A model generated the notes under the pieces. That model did no database searches, had not been told where the DNA came from, and was given only the letters and a program-made list of their open reading frames with translations. A stretch of DNA of 64,000 nt from Oscillospiraceae bacterium (GTDB taxonomy: Bacteria > Bacillota > Clostridia > Oscillospirales > Oscillospiraceae). Below, in pieces: positions 63,485-64,000 of this stretch; position 1 is the first letter of the stretch; each line of letters starts with the position of its first letter. The position numbers and the translations under genes were made by a program. The stretch is from positions 27,603 through 91,602 of the forward strand of contig JAFWRM010000036.1 in assembly GCA_017519975.1 (NCBI GenBank), in the 5' to 3' direction.

Positions 63485-63547
63485 TGTTTCCGGAGGGAAA
63501 CAGGTTTTACATACAGGCAAACCACAAGAAAAGAAAGGAAAGAAAAC

Positions 63548-64000
63548 ATGAAAAAAACCATTGCCATCCTCCTGTGCGTGCTTATGCTGGCCGGCGTGCT
63601 GGCCGGCTGCGGCGGCTCCGGAGGAAATACCAAGGGCGGCGATACGGCCGGCAAAACGCTGAACTTCGGCTGCCAGATGTACTCCGACGGCCTGATCAAC
63701 CCCGCCTCCCAGACCAACTGCGCCTGGAACTGCATGCGCTTCGGCGTCGGCGAGGCCCTGTTCAAATTCAACGACAACATGGAAGTGGAGCCCTGGCTGG
63801 CCGCCTCCTCCGCCACGGACGACTACGTCACCTGGGTCATCACCCTGCGGGAGGGCGTCAAGTTCTCCAACGGCACGGCCATGACGGCCACCAAGGTCAA
63901 GGAGTCGCTGGACTGGGTCCGCACCGAGGGCCCCAACGGTTCCTCCAACCCGCAGAAGTTCCTGCCCTTTGAGGCCGAGGTCACGGCGGACGACGCCGCC
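63548..64000 (+). CDS. Family-5 ABC transporter substrate-binding lipoprotein (3' end outside window)
   Basis: The first 151 codons of an extracytoplasmic solute-binding protein of the dipeptide/nickel type (family 5). AAAGGAAAG precedes the ATG at 63548. A lipoprotein signal ends in the lipobox LAGC (Cys at about 21), then a Gly-rich linker. The mature part begins KTLNFGCQMYSDGLINPASQ, then VGEALFKFND, and WVITLREGVKFSNGTAM, the classical family-5 motif. Control by two cobalamin riboswitches suggests that the transporter brings in cobalt, a nickel/cobalt chelate or a corrinoid. The rest of the operon lies outside the window. Confidence 0.85.
   Translation, partial: MKKTIAILLCVLMLAGVLAGCGGSGGNTKGGDTAGKTLNFGCQMYSDGLINPASQTNCAWNCMRFGVGEALFKFNDNMEVEPWLAASSATDDYVTWVITLREGVKFSNGTAMTATKVKESLDWVRTEGPNGSSNPQKFLPFEAEVTADDAA

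Overview
The window looks like a chromosome segment of a high-G+C anaerobic Firmicute of the gut Clostridia type (Oscillospirales or Christensenellales would fit). This is inferred from strong Shine-Dalgarno sites, TTGACA-17-TATAAT type promoters, an Na+-type V-ATPase, DegV and DUF554 genes, fermentative CoA enzymes, a giant InlB-repeat surface protein and a short palindromic repeat family. No 16S or tRNA gene was seen, so the placement is tentative.

Layout. Bases 1-8832 are a head-morphogenesis block of a prophage or prophage remnant on the + strand: large terminase (cut by the window edge), portal, a Cys-rich protein, two unknown virion proteins, a very small gene, a coiled-coil virion protein, scaffold, N4-gp56-type major capsid protein and a small post-capsid protein, ending at a hairpin. 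No tail, lysis or integrase gene follows. Bases 9217-22704 are one gene for a secreted 4,495-residue protein: signal peptide, acidic linker, metallophosphoesterase domain, then thousands of residues of repeats. Next come a hydantoinase/oxoprolinase gene, the leftward glycolytic set pgk-tpiA-gpmI, a divergent rsmA, a zinc-ribbon/SH3 membrane protein, and a nine-gene V-type ATPase operon (30847-39499) ending at a strong terminator.

The second half holds leftward genes for a TraB/GumN lipoprotein, a membrane acyltransferase, an ArsB/NhaD-like ion transporter and the GTPase/ATPase YchF. A rightward operon (46105-50275) follows: a BKACE enzyme, a 3-hydroxyacyl-CoA dehydrogenase-type enzyme, a cupin and a CoA-transferase. 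Together they suggest oxidation and acetyl-CoA-dependent cleavage of a beta-hydroxy/beta-keto acid, as in carnitine or lysine fermentation. Leftward again lie DUF554, DegV, a membrane XRE regulator and an XRE-MFS exporter pair. That pair is preceded by an unlisted 47-codon, four-cysteine ORF with its own promoter, Shine-Dalgarno site and terminator, which looks like an attenuation leader or a small peptide gene.

The most unusual locus is 54875-58557: a LysR regulator divergent from a two-[4Fe-4S] ferredoxin and an 816-residue protein. That protein joins a fumarate-reductase/AprA-like flavoprotein to a C-terminal PhlG/phloretin-hydrolase-like domain with a complete candidate Zn site (H663, E694, H790, E794). 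It is a good candidate for reductive plus hydrolytic breakdown of a plant polyphenol. The window ends with sbcDC and, divergently, a consensus promoter followed by two tandem cobalamin riboswitches, each followed by a terminator hairpin, ahead of a family-5 solute-binding lipoprotein that runs off the edge.

Recurrent small elements include a two-hairpin palindromic repeat beginning GATCC, with copies inside phage coding regions and between pgk and tpiA, and a 75-bp duplication over the 3' end of sbcC.
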